NCBI GenBank assembly: GCA_018268515.1
Contig: JAFDWK010000019.1
Span: 1-39,016, forward strand
Origin: Actinomycetota bacterium
Lineage (GTDB): Bacteria > Actinomycetota > Actinomycetes > Actinomycetales > Microbacteriaceae
Direction of reading: 5' to 3'
Length of the DNA: 39,016 bases
Part shown: in pieces, positions 1 to 7,885 of the stretch
Numbering within the stretch: the stretch's first letter is position 1
How the letters are laid out: each line of letters starts with the position of its first letter
Made by a program: the position numbers and the translations under genes
The notes under the pieces: generated by a model
Databases searched by the model: none
The model's input: the letters and a program-made list of their open reading frames with translations, nothing else
Told to the model about the DNA's origin: nothing

Positions 1-1
1 G

Positions 2-199
2 GAGGTCCTCGCGGACATCCAGTCCGGAGCCTTCGCGACCCGCTTAATCGAGGACCAGGACAACGGCGCGGCCGAATTCCTCGCCCTTCGCGAGAAGGAG
101 CAGGGTCACCCGATCGAGGCCACCGGCAAGGAGCTGCGCGCGCTCTTCGCCTGGAAGTCGCAGGACGAGGACTACGTCGAGGGCAGCGCCGCGCGCTGA
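2..199 (+). CDS. ilvC: Ketol-acid reductoisomerase, C-terminal fragment (truncated by window edge)
   Basis: The reading frame entering at base 2 encodes the last 65 residues of IlvC, the NADPH-dependent enzyme that isomerises and reduces acetolactate or acetohydroxybutyrate in valine and isoleucine synthesis. The stretch EVLADIQSGAFA, followed by the acidic FLALREKE helix and the ELRALFAW motif, is typical of the class I IlvC C-terminal domain. The gene ends at TGA 197-199 and is followed by a strong hairpin. The start and the Rossmann domain lie outside the window. The identification rests only on the C-terminal motif but is a clear match, and it fits the serA, leuB and ilvE genes further right. 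Confidence 0.93.
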   Translation, partial: EVLADIQSGAFATRLIEDQDNGAAEFLALREKEQGHPIEATGKELRALFAWKSQDEDYVEGSAAR

Positions 200-215
200 C
201 CCGCAGTCCACGTGA

Positions 216-255
216 GAACGGGCGTCCCTTTCGAGGGGCGCCCGTTCTTCGTTTC
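216..255 (+). terminator. Intrinsic terminator of ilvC
   Basis: A 13-bp stem (GAACGGGCGTCCC with GGGGCGCCCGTTC, one G-T wobble) closes a 6-nt loop at 216-247. A T-rich tail, TTCGTTT, follows it 17 nt after the ilvC stop codon. Confidence 0.85.
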
Positions 256-377
256 CGCCGATTGCCCAGGCTGGCGCGAGCCGGGAGGAAATGCACGTCC
301 GGCGATGCATCAGAGCCCTCGCGTGTCGCTCGTGACCTGTGCCACTGTGTCTACACCACAGACAGAGGGGACACGAG

Positions 378-1214
378 ATGAACACCGAACCCTGGGGGAT
401 CCTGCAGCAGCCGTCGACGGACGGACGTGTCCAGGGTCTGCAATATCTGCTCAGCGCGCAGGGACACGCGGTGCCGGTCAGCGGAAGCTTCGACCCCGCG
501 ACGACTGCCGCGGTCAAGGCTGTGCAGGCGGCCGCCGGGCTCGCGCAGGACGGTATCGTCGGCCCCCTGACCTGGCCGTACCTCGTCGTGCAGGTCGAGT
601 CCGGTTCGACGGGCGATGCGGTGCGGGCGGTGCAGTCGTTCGGGCTTCGCGAAGGTCCGGGCTCGCCGCCGCTCGTCGTCGATGGGGACTTCGGGCCTCT
701 GACCGATGCGCGCGTGCGTTCGTTCCAGCGGAGCTGGGGGCTCACGATGGACGGGACTGTGGGGCCGCAGACCTGGTCGTTCCTGATGGCGGATCGCGTT
801 CCCTCGCCCTGGGCGCTCGTGATCGAGGGCGCGGTGCAGGATGTCAACGGGCACGTGCTCGCGGCTCAGTACCTGCTGCGCGCCCACGGTGCGACCATCG
901 TCGCGGACGGGCAGTTCTTCGCGCAGAGCGGCGCTGCGCTCGAGGCATTCCAGAGCACGATCCGCTCGACCGAGATCGGCACGACCGTAGGCCAGCTCGA
1001 CTGGCCGAACCTGATCGTGACCGTGCAGCAGGGCAGTACGGGCGAGCCGGTGAAGGCGCTGCAGAGCCTGCTCTCCGGGCTCACGGTCGACGGCGTCTTC
1101 GGGCCGCTCACCGACGCGGCCGTCCGCGATTTCCAGTCGAAGTTCGCCCCGCCTGCCGACGGCGTCGTCGGTCCGATCACCTGGCATGACCTTTTCGTGC
1201 CGATCTTCGACTGA
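378..1214 (+). CDS. Protein made of four peptidoglycan-binding (PG_binding_1-like) repeats
   Basis: The 278-residue product consists almost entirely of four repeats of the PG_binding_1 fold, at about residues 14-70, 73-138, 152-213 and 216-273. Repeats 1, 2 and 4 carry the hallmark DG-xx-GPxTW ending ([27 protein letters not shown]). Repeat 3 is degenerate (TTVGQLDW). There is no signal peptide, lipobox or membrane segment, so export is not evident, and no catalytic amidase domain is attached. The ATG at 378 is chosen because AGAGGGG lies 8-12 nt upstream; an in-frame ATG at 339 would need an unsupported 13-residue extension. The convergent iron-transport operon ends 18 nt downstream. Cell-wall binding is inferred from the fold; the biological role is unknown. 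Confidence 0.85.
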   Translation: MNTEPWGILQQPSTDGRVQGLQYLLSAQGHAVPVSGSFDPATTAAVKAVQAAAGLAQDGIVGPLTWPYLVVQVESGSTGDAVRAVQSFGLREGPGSPPLVVDGDFGPLTDARVRSFQRSWGLTMDGTVGPQTWSFLMADRVPSPWALVIEGAVQDVNGHVLAAQYLLRAHGATIVADGQFFAQSGAALEAFQSTIRSTEIGTTVGQLDWPNLIVTVQQGSTGEPVKALQSLLSGLTVDGVFGPLTDAAVRDFQSKFAPPADGVVGPITWHDLFVPIFD

Positions 1215-1232
1215 CGCCGTCCGGCGCGGAAG

Positions 1233-2357
1233 TCACGCCGGGAAGACCACGCCCTCGCCGACGACGCGCAGGGCGATGCGCTGGCCGGGGCGCGTGAGTG
1301 CGGCGTTCCAGTGCCGGATCGTGATCTCCGGCGGAACTGCGGGAAGACGCGGATGCGCATCCGCCCGGGACTCGAGCCGGATCCGCACGGACGACTCCGC
1401 ACCGAAATAGACGCCCTCCTGCACGACGGCGCGGATCGGCGAGTCGGCGACCAGCTGCACCTGCTCCGGACGCAGCATGAGCTGCACGCGGCCCCGCGCC
1501 GGCGGGTTGCGCACCGGCACGAAGCCGAGCGCGCAGGACGCGAGGGAACCCTCCAGCCACGCGTCCAGGACGATCGCCTCGCCGAGGAACTCCGCCACGC
1601 CGCGATCCGCGGGGCGCGTGTAGACGACGAACGGGTGGCCGGTCTGCACCAGCCGTCCGTCCCGCATCACGGCGACCTGGTCGGCGAAGCTGAGCGCCTC
1701 GGACTGATCGTGCGTGACGAGGATGGTCGTGGTCCCCGCGTCGGTGAGGATGCGCGCTACCGCCTCACGGGTCGCGGCGCGCAGCCCGGTGTCGAGGGCG
1801 GAGAACGGCTCGTCCAGCAGCATCAGCTCGGGTTCGCGGGCGAGCGCCCGTGCGATCGCCACACGCTGCTGCTGGCCTCCGGAGAGCTGGTCCGGGCGAC
1901 GGTCGGCGAAGTCGCGCGGCAGGGCGACGAGATCCAGCAGTTCCGCCACACGGTGCCGGCGGTCCGCGCGGCCGAGGTGGTCCAGACCGAAGGAGATGTT
2001 GCGCGCGACCGTGAGGTGCGGGAACAGCCCGCCGTCCTGGGTGACGTAGCCGATGTCGCGGCGATGCACGGGCACCCAGGCGCCGCGCCCGGCGACCGTC
2101 GCGGCCCCGAGCACGACTTCGCCCTCCTCGGGACGCTCGAAGCCGGCGATGATGCGCAGCAGCGTGGTCTTGCCCGATCCGGAGGCGCCGACGATGGCCG
2201 TGATGCCGCCGCTCTGCACGGCGAGGTCCACCCCGTGCAGCACCCGCCGGCCACCGTAGGACGCGGTCACACCGGCCACCTGCAGGTGCGCCGTGGGCAG
2301 GGGCCCTGTGCCGGGCGAGGGCACGGCGCCGAGGGATCCGAGGTTGCGTGCGGTCAT
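1233..2357 (-). CDS. Iron(III)-type ABC transporter ATP-binding protein (FbpC-like)
   Basis: This 374-residue protein is a complete nucleotide-binding subunit of the CysA/FbpC/PotA type. Walker A is GASGSGKTT (about 57-65), Q107 forms the Q-loop, the signature is LSGGQQQ (158-164), Walker B is LMLLDEP (178-184) and the switch histidine is H216. A C-terminal extension of about 140 residues corresponds to the TOBE/regulatory region of iron and polyamine ATPases. Its ATG overlaps the permease stop by 4 nt (ATGA), so the two are translationally coupled. It is the last gene of a three-gene operon (binding protein, permease, ATPase) that would power ferric-iron uptake at the membrane. Iron rather than thiamine or a polyamine is inferred from the binding protein and the DtxR-like promoter box. 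Confidence 0.9.
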   Translation of the reverse strand: MTARNLGSLGAVPSPGTGPLPTAHLQVAGVTASYGGRRVLHGVDLAVQSGGITAIVGASGSGKTTLLRIIAGFERPEEGEVVLGAATVAGRGAWVPVHRRDIGYVTQDGGLFPHLTVARNISFGLDHLGRADRRHRVAELLDLVALPRDFADRRPDQLSGGQQQRVAIARALAREPELMLLDEPFSALDTGLRAATREAVARILTDAGTTTILVTHDQSEALSFADQVAVMRDGRLVQTGHPFVVYTRPADRGVAEFLGEAIVLDAWLEGSLASCALGFVPVRNPPARGRVQLMLRPEQVQLVADSPIRAVVQEGVYFGAESSVRIRLESRADAHPRLPAVPPEITIRHWNAALTRPGQRIALRVVGEGVVFPA

Positions 2358-3913
2358 GCGATCTCCGCGGTCGAGGGGGCGGACGTCGTCGCGGACGAAC
2401 CGGCATCGGAGGCCTCCGCGGTGGAGAGCACCGTGGACTGCCGGAACAGGAGGTAGGTCATGGGGGCCGAGAGCAGGATCAGCAGCGTCGCATAGGGTGC
2501 CGCGCCCGCGAAGTCGATCTCGCTGGACAGACTCCAGAACCGGGTGGCGAGGGTCTGCACGCCGATCGGGGACAGCAGCAGCGTCGCGGTGAGCTCGCCC
2601 GCCACCGCGAGGAACACCATCGCGAGGGCGGCGGCCGTGGCGGGGACGACCAGGCGCAGGGTGACGCCGAGGAACGCGCGCAGCGGGCGGCGTCCGAGGG
2701 CCTGCGCGGCCTCCTCCAGGCTCTGCGGCGCCTGTGCGATGCCCGCTTGCAGCGGCACCAGGGCGCGGGGCAGGAACAGCAGCGCATAGGCGAGCAGCAG
2801 CAGTGCCGTGGTCTGGTACAGCGCCGGCACGAAGAAGAGCGAGACCGTCACGAGCGCGAGGGCGAGCACGATGCCCGGCATGGAGCTGGTCACGTAGTTC
2901 GTCCGCTCGAGCAGGCGGCTGAACGGCCCGGGATGGCGTACCGCGAGCCAGGAGAGCGGGAACGCGGCGATCACGGTGACGAGGCCGCCGCCGAGCGCGA
3001 GGGCGAGGGTCTGCAGCAGCGTCGGCGCGAGATCGGGGGCGGCCCAGACTGCCGTGCCGCCGTAGGCCAGCCATCCGCCGATCACGACGGCCGGCACTCC
3101 GAGCGCGGCGATGCCGAGGGCGAGCAGAAGCAGCTGCACCGGGATCTGCCATCCGCGCAGCCGGATCCGGCGGGGCGGTGCGGCGGATCCGGATCCGATC
3201 CGCGCGTAGCGCGCACGTCCGCGGGCGCGGCTCTCCAGCAGGAGCAGCCCGAAGCACAGGAGCATGAGCACGCCGGAGAGCATGCTGCCCGCGGAGCCGT
3301 TGAACGTGGACCGGTACTGGTCCATGATCGCGGTCGTGAACGTGTCGAACCGGATCAGGGCGAACGCGCCGTACTCGCTCAGCAGATGCAGCCCCACGAG
3401 CAGCGCGCCGCCGAGCAGCGCGAGCCGCAGCTGCGGCAGCACCGTGCCGAAGAACACCCGCACGGGGCCTCGGCCGAGGCTCGCGGCGGCCTGTTCGAGG
3501 GCCGGATCCAGCCGGGCGAGCGCCGCGCGCACCGGCAGGTAGACGAGCGGGAAGTAGGACAGCGTCGCCAGCAGCACGCCCGATCCGAGTCCGGCGAGCG
3601 AGGGGATCGCCGAGACCCACGCATAGGAGTTCACGAATGCGGGGATCGCAAGCGGCATCGCGAGCACCGCGCCCCAGGCGCCGGCTCCGGCGAGCGACGT
3701 GCGCTCGACGAGCCACGCGCCGCCGACCCCGATCACGGCGCACAGCGGCACGGTGATCGCGACGAGCAGCACGGTGTTCGTGAGCAGCTCGCCGACGCGG
3801 GGGCGGAAGATGAGCGCAGCCGACTCGGCCCAGCCGATCTGCGCCGCGGTCGTGACCACGAACAGCAGCGGCAGCAGCGAGAGCGCCGCGACCACGACGC
3901 CGGCGGTGATCAC
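2354..3913 (-). CDS. Iron(III)-type ABC transporter permease (FbpB-like, fused double permease)
   Basis: The 519-residue product is a fused two-domain permease with about 12 hydrophobic segments. It has two EAA-type cytoplasmic loops contacting the ATPase, one around residue 150 (EQAAASLGRGPVRVFF) and one around residue 410 (EEAAQALGRRPLRAFL). This is the FbpB/FutB architecture. The start is unusual. GTG at 3913 is the only standard initiation codon in the first part of the frame, but it lies just inside the first membrane segment and has no clear Shine-Dalgarno. The frame stays open for 33 more codons to the binding-protein stop, and the upstream peptide (basic, Thr-rich) looks like a normal N-terminus. 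An ATC codon at 4001-4003 has AAGG 8 nt before it, so the true protein may start there. Confidence 0.88.
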   Translation of the reverse strand: MITAGVVVAALSLLPLLFVVTTAAQIGWAESAALIFRPRVGELLTNTVLLVAITVPLCAVIGVGGAWLVERTSLAGAGAWGAVLAMPLAIPAFVNSYAWVSAIPSLAGLGSGVLLATLSYFPLVYLPVRAALARLDPALEQAAASLGRGPVRVFFGTVLPQLRLALLGGALLVGLHLLSEYGAFALIRFDTFTTAIMDQYRSTFNGSAGSMLSGVLMLLCFGLLLLESRARGRARYARIGSGSAAPPRRIRLRGWQIPVQLLLLALGIAALGVPAVVIGGWLAYGGTAVWAAPDLAPTLLQTLALALGGGLVTVIAAFPLSWLAVRHPGPFSRLLERTNYVTSSMPGIVLALALVTVSLFFVPALYQTTALLLLAYALLFLPRALVPLQAGIAQAPQSLEEAAQALGRRPLRAFLGVTLRLVVPATAAALAMVFLAVAGELTATLLLSPIGVQTLATRFWSLSSEIDFAGAAPYATLLILLSAPMTYLLFRQSTVLSTAEASDAGSSATTSAPSTAEIA

Positions 3914-4012
3914 GACCCACGATCCGGCGCTGCGGGAGACGCCGCGGGGCGGCCGGAGCCGTTGCGCTCCGGCCGCCCGTCGGGAGGTGGTCGTCGTGGT
4001 GATGTCTGCGCC

Positions 4013-5062
4013 TTAGAGCAGGCCCGCCTGGGTCATCAGATCGGTGACCTGCTTGGAGTTCAGCGTAGCCGGGTCGATGGTCGGCGCCTGCAGATCGGTG
4101 AGCGGCACGAGCTTGGGGTTGGCGGCCACGCCGGATCCGACCGGGTACTCGAACGAGGTGCCGGTCTGCAGGATCTTCTGGCCCTCGGCCCCGGTCACGA
4201 AGGCGAGGAACTTCTGCGCCGCCGCCTGGTGCTTGCTCGACTTCAGCACACCGCCGCCGGACACGGACACGAACGCACCGGGATCCTGGTTCTTGAAGTA
4301 GTGCAGCTGCACGTTCTTCGAGTTCTCGCCCGTCTGCGCCTGGTCGCCGAACCAGTAGTAGTGGTAGATCACGGCGCCGTCGATCTCGCCCGCGTTCACG
4401 GCCTTCATCGCGGTGGAGTTGCCCTTGTAGGCGACCGAGTTCGTCTTCATGGCCTTGAGCCACTGCTCGGCGGCGTCGGCGCCCTTGAGCTGCACGAGCG
4501 CGGAGACGATGGCCTGGAAATCGGCGCCGGACGGGGAGGCGGCCCAGCGGCCCTTCCACGACGGGTCGGCGAGGTCCATGAGCGAGGTCGGCAGCTGCGC
4601 CTCGGTGAGCTTCGAGGTGTTGTACGCGAACACGGTCGAGCGGGCGGCGATGCCGACCCACTTGCCCGAGGACGGGCGGTACTCGGTCGGGACGTTCTTG
4701 AGGGCCTCATCGCCCGGCGAGGTGAAGAGGCCTGCCTTCTCGACGGCCGACATCGACGGCGAGTTCTCGGTGAGGAACACATCGGCGGGGGAGCGGTCGC
4801 CCTCCTGGATGAGCTGCTGCGACATCTCGGTGTCGTCGCCGTTGCGGACCTGGACCTTGATCCCGGTCGCCTTCGTGAACGCGTCGGTCCACGACTTCGT
4901 GAGCTCCTCGTGCTGGGCGTTGTAGATCGTGATGGTCTGCCCGGCGAGGCTGTCGCCGCCGGTGCTCGATGCCGGCGTGGAGGAACCGCTGCAGGCGGTG
5001 AGCGCGAGAGCGACGGCGGAGGCCGCCGCGGCAGCGGAGAGCAGTCGGAGGGAACGGTTCAC
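4013..5062 (-). CDS. Iron(III)-binding lipoprotein of ABC transporter (FbpA/FutA-like)
   Basis: The 349-residue protein begins with a lipoprotein signal: a basic N-region, an Ala-rich core and the lipobox LTAC with Cys24. The mature part starts with ITIYNAQHEELTKSW, characteristic of iron(III)-binding periplasmic-type proteins. It also carries the tyrosine cluster YHYY at 233-236, at the place where FbpA-family proteins use paired tyrosines for Fe3+. It is first in the operon with the permease and ATPase downstream, 50 nt from a promoter overlapped by a DtxR/IdeR-like box. The product would be a membrane-anchored ferric-iron receptor. A different anion or metal is possible, but the tyrosines and the promoter box make iron the best call. 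Confidence 0.9.
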   Translation of the reverse strand: MNRSLRLLSAAAAASAVALALTACSGSSTPASSTGGDSLAGQTITIYNAQHEELTKSWTDAFTKATGIKVQVRNGDDTEMSQQLIQEGDRSPADVFLTENSPSMSAVEKAGLFTSPGDEALKNVPTEYRPSSGKWVGIAARSTVFAYNTSKLTEAQLPTSLMDLADPSWKGRWAASPSGADFQAIVSALVQLKGADAAEQWLKAMKTNSVAYKGNSTAMKAVNAGEIDGAVIYHYYWFGDQAQTGENSKNVQLHYFKNQDPGAFVSVSGGGVLKSSKHQAAAQKFLAFVTGAEGQKILQTGTSFEYPVGSGVAANPKLVPLTDLQAPTIDPATLNSKQVTDLMTQAGLL

Positions 5063-5108
5063 GGAGAGTCCTTCGAAGGGGGAATGTGGCGCGAGAGTCG
5101 CGACTCAC

Positions 5109-5138
5109 ATAGTAGGTAAGGCAATCCTCACTCAGCAA
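5109..5138 (-). promoter_or_regulatory. Promoter of the iron-transport operon
   Basis: Reading leftwards there is a -35 hexamer TTGCTG (5133-5138), an 18-bp spacer, and a -10 hexamer TACTAT (5109-5114). The start codon of the binding protein follows 46 nt after the -10 element. The DtxR-like box at 5112-5130 overlaps the -10 and the spacer. Confidence 0.65.
5112..5130 (-). promoter_or_regulatory. DtxR/IdeR-like iron box overlapping the promoter
   Basis: The 19 bases match the known DtxR/IdeR consensus (TTAGGTTAGSCTAACCTAA) at 14 of 19 positions and keep its partial dyad. The box covers the -10 and spacer of the iron-operon promoter, the expected position for Fe2+-dependent repression. The consensus is from established knowledge; binding is inferred. 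Confidence 0.65.
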
Positions 5139-5210
5139 CTTGATGACATTGCTGTGAACGTTGCTGTGACGGGTGCCGGACCCGCTCCGAGGCCAGGCTG
5201 CGGACGCGGA

Positions 5211-5248
5211 TCAGCGCACGCCGTAGAGCTCAGCGCACGCCGTAGAAC
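5211..5248. repeat. Tandem 19-bp duplication covering the 3' end of the lactonase gene
   Basis: Two adjacent 19-bp units (5211-5229 and 5230-5248) are identical except at one base. Read on the minus strand each unit encodes a YGVR-stop ending, so the lactonase stop codon is followed at once by a second copy of its own last codons and stop. Confidence 0.85.
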
Positions 5249-6099
5249 CGGGCGGCGTTGCCCCAGAGGATCGCGTCGGCGTCGAGGCCGCGCTCGACCG
5301 CCCAGTCCGCGACCGTCCGGGCCCAGAGTGCGCGGCTCTCGGGGCGATACTGCGGCGGGTCGCCCACGACGGCCGAGACCGGCCAGTCGCCGCCCCACAG
5401 CAGACGATCGGATCCGAACGCCTCGGCCGCCGCATCCAGGAACGGGATCACCTGCGCCGGGCTCCAGGGCCCGCCAGCCTCGGCCGGCAGCCCGGAGAGC
5501 TTCACCGAGACCTGCGGATGCACGGACAGGGCCCGCAAGCCCTCCAGCCATGCCGCAGCGGGCCGGAGCGGATCCGACGCGGTCCCGATCGCGGGCTTCC
5601 CGAGGTGGTCCAGCACGATCGGCAGTGCGGGCACGGCCGCGGCGAGGTCGGAGACGTCGGGCAGCTGGTGCGCGCGCACGCACGCATCGAAGCGGAGACC
5701 GTGCGTGGCCAGCACGGCCGCGCCCGCGCAGAACGCGTCGCTGCGGGCGGTGCCGTCAGGCTCACTCTGCAGGTTGTGCCGCACCGCCACGACCCTGTCG
5801 AGACCGGCGAGCGCGGCGAGGTGAGCGGTCGTCTCCTCACCGCGATCGAGACGCGCGCCCGCGACGATGCCGATGACGCCCGTGCGGGTGGCGGTCTCGG
5901 CGACCCAGCGCGCCTCGTCGAGGAACTGCGACTCGACGCACTCCGCCTGCACGAAGATCGCCGCGGTGGTCTCGGCGTCGGCGACGCCCGCGTGGTCGAG
6001 CTCGTCGGCGGCGAACTGCTGTGCCAGCGGACCGTCGAGCCACTCGTAGTCGAGGCGGGACGGATCCCACAGGTGCAGATGGGAGTCGAGGAGGCGCAC
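5230..6099 (-). CDS. L-fuconolactonase, amidohydrolase-2 family
   Basis: The 289-residue protein belongs to the COG3618 amidohydrolase-2 lactonases, which hydrolyse L-fucono- or L-rhamnono-lactone to the aldonate. It opens with LLDSHLHLWDP (H7 and H9 near the metal site), has DHLGKP in the middle, and ends with the typical LLWGGDWPVS segment containing the conserved Asp. The GTG at 6099 is chosen because AAGGA lies 8 nt before it and the HLHLWD motif falls right after the start. It is divergent from a FadR-type regulator with a shared palindromic operator between them. Fucose rather than rhamnose is inferred from the two GH29 fucosidases, FucU and the fuconate dehydratase in the same locus. 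Confidence 0.86.
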   Translation of the reverse strand: MRLLDSHLHLWDPSRLDYEWLDGPLAQQFAADELDHAGVADAETTAAIFVQAECVESQFLDEARWVAETATRTGVIGIVAGARLDRGEETTAHLAALAGLDRVVAVRHNLQSEPDGTARSDAFCAGAAVLATHGLRFDACVRAHQLPDVSDLAAAVPALPIVLDHLGKPAIGTASDPLRPAAAWLEGLRALSVHPQVSVKLSGLPAEAGGPWSPAQVIPFLDAAAEAFGSDRLLWGGDWPVSAVVGDPPQYRPESRALWARTVADWAVERGLDADAILWGNAARFYGVR

Positions 6100-6138
6100 G
6101 AGGACATCCTTTCGCAGAACTGGGCGGGTGTGGCGCAG

Positions 6139-6149
6139 ACATCCGATGT
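6139..6149. promoter_or_regulatory. Palindromic operator, copy 1 (ACATC-C-GATGT)
   Basis: This perfect 11-bp inverted repeat lies in the divergent lactonase/regulator gap. The same palindrome occurs at 9962-9972 and 15524-15534, always in a fucose-locus control region. Relative to the regulator's -10 (TAGGAT, 6163-6168) it covers the -35 position, which suggests autoregulation. It is probably the binding site of the FadR-type regulator. Confidence 0.75.
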
Positions 6150-6162
6150 TCGTGCAAGCTCC

Positions 6163-6168
6163 TAGGAT
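6163..6168 (+). promoter_or_regulatory. -10 element of the FadR-type regulator; leaderless start
   Basis: TAGGAT lies exactly 6 nt upstream of the ATG at 6175, with no Shine-Dalgarno between them. Transcription would therefore begin at or next to the start codon. The same geometry recurs at 24705, 33332 and, slightly longer, 35427. Confidence 0.5.
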
Positions 6169-6174
6169 GACGCC

Positions 6175-6852
6175 ATGGCAGTCACCGACGAGGCGATCGA
6201 GAAGATCAAGGCGATGATCGTGTCGGGCGAACTCGGCCCGGGCGATCGGCTGCCTCCGGAGAAGGAGCTCGCCGAGCGGCTCGGGCTCAGCCGCAACTCG
6301 ATGCGGGAGGCGGTCAAGGCCCTCGAGGTGATCCGCGTGCTCGACGTGCGCCGCGGTGATGGCACGTATGTCACGAGCCTCGAACCGCACCTGCTGCTCG
6401 AGGCGATCAGCTTCGTCGTCGACATGCACGACGACGACTCGCTGCTCGAGCTGTTCGCGGTGCGCCGGATGCTGGAATCGCAGGCCACGGGTCTCGCCGC
6501 CACGCACGGCGACGACGAGGCGATCGCCGCGCTTCAGGCGGAGATCGCCGGTATCGACGCGGGCGTCTCGATCGACGACCTCGTCGCGCACGACATCCGT
6601 TTCCACCACGAGATCGTGCGGATGACGGGAAACGGCTACCTCGCGAGCCTGATCGACAGCCTGTCGAGCCAGACCATCCGCGCGCGGGTGTGGCGCGGGC
6701 TCACCGAGCAGGGTGCCGTGGAGCGCACCCTCTCGGAGCACCGGGCCATCGCCGACGCGATCGAGCAGCACGATCCGGCTCTCGCGACGTCCCTCGCCAC
6801 CGCGCACATCGCGGGCGTGGAGCGCTGGCTGCGCCAGGCCGCCCACGGCTGA
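6175..6852 (+). CDS. GntR/FadR-family transcriptional regulator (FCD domain), probable fucose-locus regulator
   Basis: The 225-residue protein has an N-terminal winged helix (about 8-66) with the GntR signature: GDRLPPEKELAERLGLSRNSMREAVKALE and the wing RRGDGTYV. A C-terminal all-helical FCD ligand domain follows (about 80-220). It contains histidines in HDIRFHHEIV, SEHRAI and TAHIAGVERW that in this family ligate a metal contacting a sugar acid. FadR-group regulators commonly sense aldonates or keto-deoxy acids, so L-fuconate or a downstream keto acid is a plausible effector. It is divergent from the lactonase across an 11-bp palindrome that recurs at the other two fucose promoters. The start is ATG 6175, apparently leaderless. 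Confidence 0.88.
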   Translation: MAVTDEAIEKIKAMIVSGELGPGDRLPPEKELAERLGLSRNSMREAVKALEVIRVLDVRRGDGTYVTSLEPHLLLEAISFVVDMHDDDSLLELFAVRRMLESQATGLAATHGDDEAIAALQAEIAGIDAGVSIDDLVAHDIRFHHEIVRMTGNGYLASLIDSLSSQTIRARVWRGLTEQGAVERTLSEHRAIADAIEQHDPALATSLATAHIAGVERWLRQAAHG

Positions 6853-6871
6853 GCCCGGCCGGCCAATCGCC

Positions 6872-6917
6872 CGGGTTCTGACGCTCCCGTCGCACGGGTT
6901 CTCACGCTCCCGTCGCA
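6872..6917. repeat. 23-bp tandem direct repeat leading into the palindromic element
   Basis: Two abutting 23-bp units (6872-6894 and 6895-6917) differ at one base. Each ends with GCTCCCGTCGCA, the left arm of the 61-bp palindrome at 6906-6966, so the element's outer arm has been duplicated. Confidence 0.85.
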
Positions 6918-6966
6918 ATAAATGCCGCTCAGACGGCGAGATAGCGGCATCTTCTGCGACGGGAAC
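6906..6966. repeat. 61-bp palindromic intergenic element, copy A
   Basis: The outer arms are GCTCCCGTCGCA and TGCGACGGGAA, and the inner arms are ATGCCGCT and AGCGGCAT around a 13-nt loop. The length equals copies B (8063-8123) and C (12363-12423). It could fold as RNA and act as a terminator of the regulator gene, but its recurrence suggests a REP- or MITE-like element. Confidence 0.8.
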
Positions 6967-6997
6967 CAGCGGTCATGCATCGATGAAGCGGCGCGGG

Positions 6998-7885
6998 TCA
7001 ACCGCGCAAGGCTCGACGGATCCGGCGCAGCAATTCGCCCTCGTCGGCGAAGAGGGCTGCGGTGACCTCGATCACGGTCCAGCCCGCCGCGCGGAGAGCG
7101 GCGATCCGCTCCACGTCCCGCGCATACCGTGCGTGATGCAGGATCCCGTGGTATTCGATCGCGATCCTCCGCTCCGGATATGCGAGGTCGACGCACCCCA
7201 GGAAGCGGCCGCGAGCGTCATAGACGTCGTAGTTGAGCGCGGGCTCAGGCAGCCCCGCGAACACGATGACGCAACGCAGGGCGGACTCCCGCGGTGACCA
7301 CGAGTCTTCGCGGATGAGCTCGACCGCCTCGCGGAGGCGGACGATGCCCACGCGCCGCCCGGATCCGATCGCGAGACGGAACTGATCCCGTGTCGCCAAC
7401 GGCGGACGACCGGCGTCGGGCCGGCCCGGGCCCTCACGCCAGACGCGGCAGAAGTAGTCACCCAGGGCGACGAGGTCAATGAGCGGCAAGGTGCCGAGTG
7501 ATGCCCACGTGCTCGTGGGAGAGGCGACGGGGATGCCGTCGAGCAGGCGGATCGAGGTCGTCTCGACGCGCGCGCGATGTCCGATGACGCCTGCGGTGCG
7601 CATGAGCGGTGCCGTCCCGAAGGCGCCGACGTGCACGGGAAGAAGATCGCCGCGGACCGCGATCCCGTCCTTGACGGCAAGGGGAAGCGGGGCCTGCCAG
7701 AGGGCTGCTGCGGATTCCTTGCAGAGGAACTGTCCTTCGCGCAGTCGTGGGGCGCACGCACGGATCCGGTTCAGCCGTTCCCGTGCCTGCCGGGAATAGG
7801 GATCCTCGTCTTCCTCGTCCTTGTCGTCGTCATCCGGCCGGGTGCGGACGCCGTGGAACGGGCGGCCGAGGTCCGATCGGCGCAT
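6998..7885 (-). CDS. DUF559-domain (Vsr-like nuclease fold) protein, N-terminus frameshifted
   Basis: The C-terminal third (about residues 205-290) is a DUF559 domain of the very-short-patch-repair/restriction-endonuclease fold. It shows FLGCVDLAYPERRIAIEYHG, in which D, E and the following H are candidate catalytic residues, then RDVERIAALRAAGWTVIEVT. The N-terminal part resembles the AbiEi-like region seen in many actinobacterial DUF559 proteins. The ATG at 7885 gives 295 residues. A second frame starting at ATG 7971 encodes MRTPLSLPDELGPAFHVRDA, the usual beginning of this family, and would join the main frame near 7890-7900 after a 1-nt shift. The gene is therefore either shortened or broken. 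61-bp palindromes lie on both sides. Its role is unknown; defence or DNA processing is only a guess. Confidence 0.75.
   Translation of the reverse strand: MRRSDLGRPFHGVRTRPDDDDKDEEDEDPYSRQARERLNRIRACAPRLREGQFLCKESAAALWQAPLPLAVKDGIAVRGDLLPVHVGAFGTAPLMRTAGVIGHRARVETTSIRLLDGIPVASPTSTWASLGTLPLIDLVALGDYFCRVWREGPGRPDAGRPPLATRDQFRLAIGSGRRVGIVRLREAVELIREDSWSPRESALRCVIVFAGLPEPALNYDVYDARGRFLGCVDLAYPERRIAIEYHGILHHARYARDVERIAALRAAGWTVIEVTAALFADEGELLRRIRRALRG

Noticed and set aside
1233..4661. A 1142-codon open frame spanning the iron ATPase, permease and part of the binding-protein gene on the minus strand
   Set aside because: Only the last 374 codons (from ATG 2357) have protein-like composition with ABC motifs. 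The rest is an Arg/Pro-rich shadow of the permease gene in the high-GC third-position pattern.
2348..5119. 923-codon plus-strand open frame opposite the iron operon
   Set aside because: Composition is Arg/Gly/Glu/His-rich without hydrophobic periodicity, typical of antisense shadows in high-GC genes, and no ribosome site is present.
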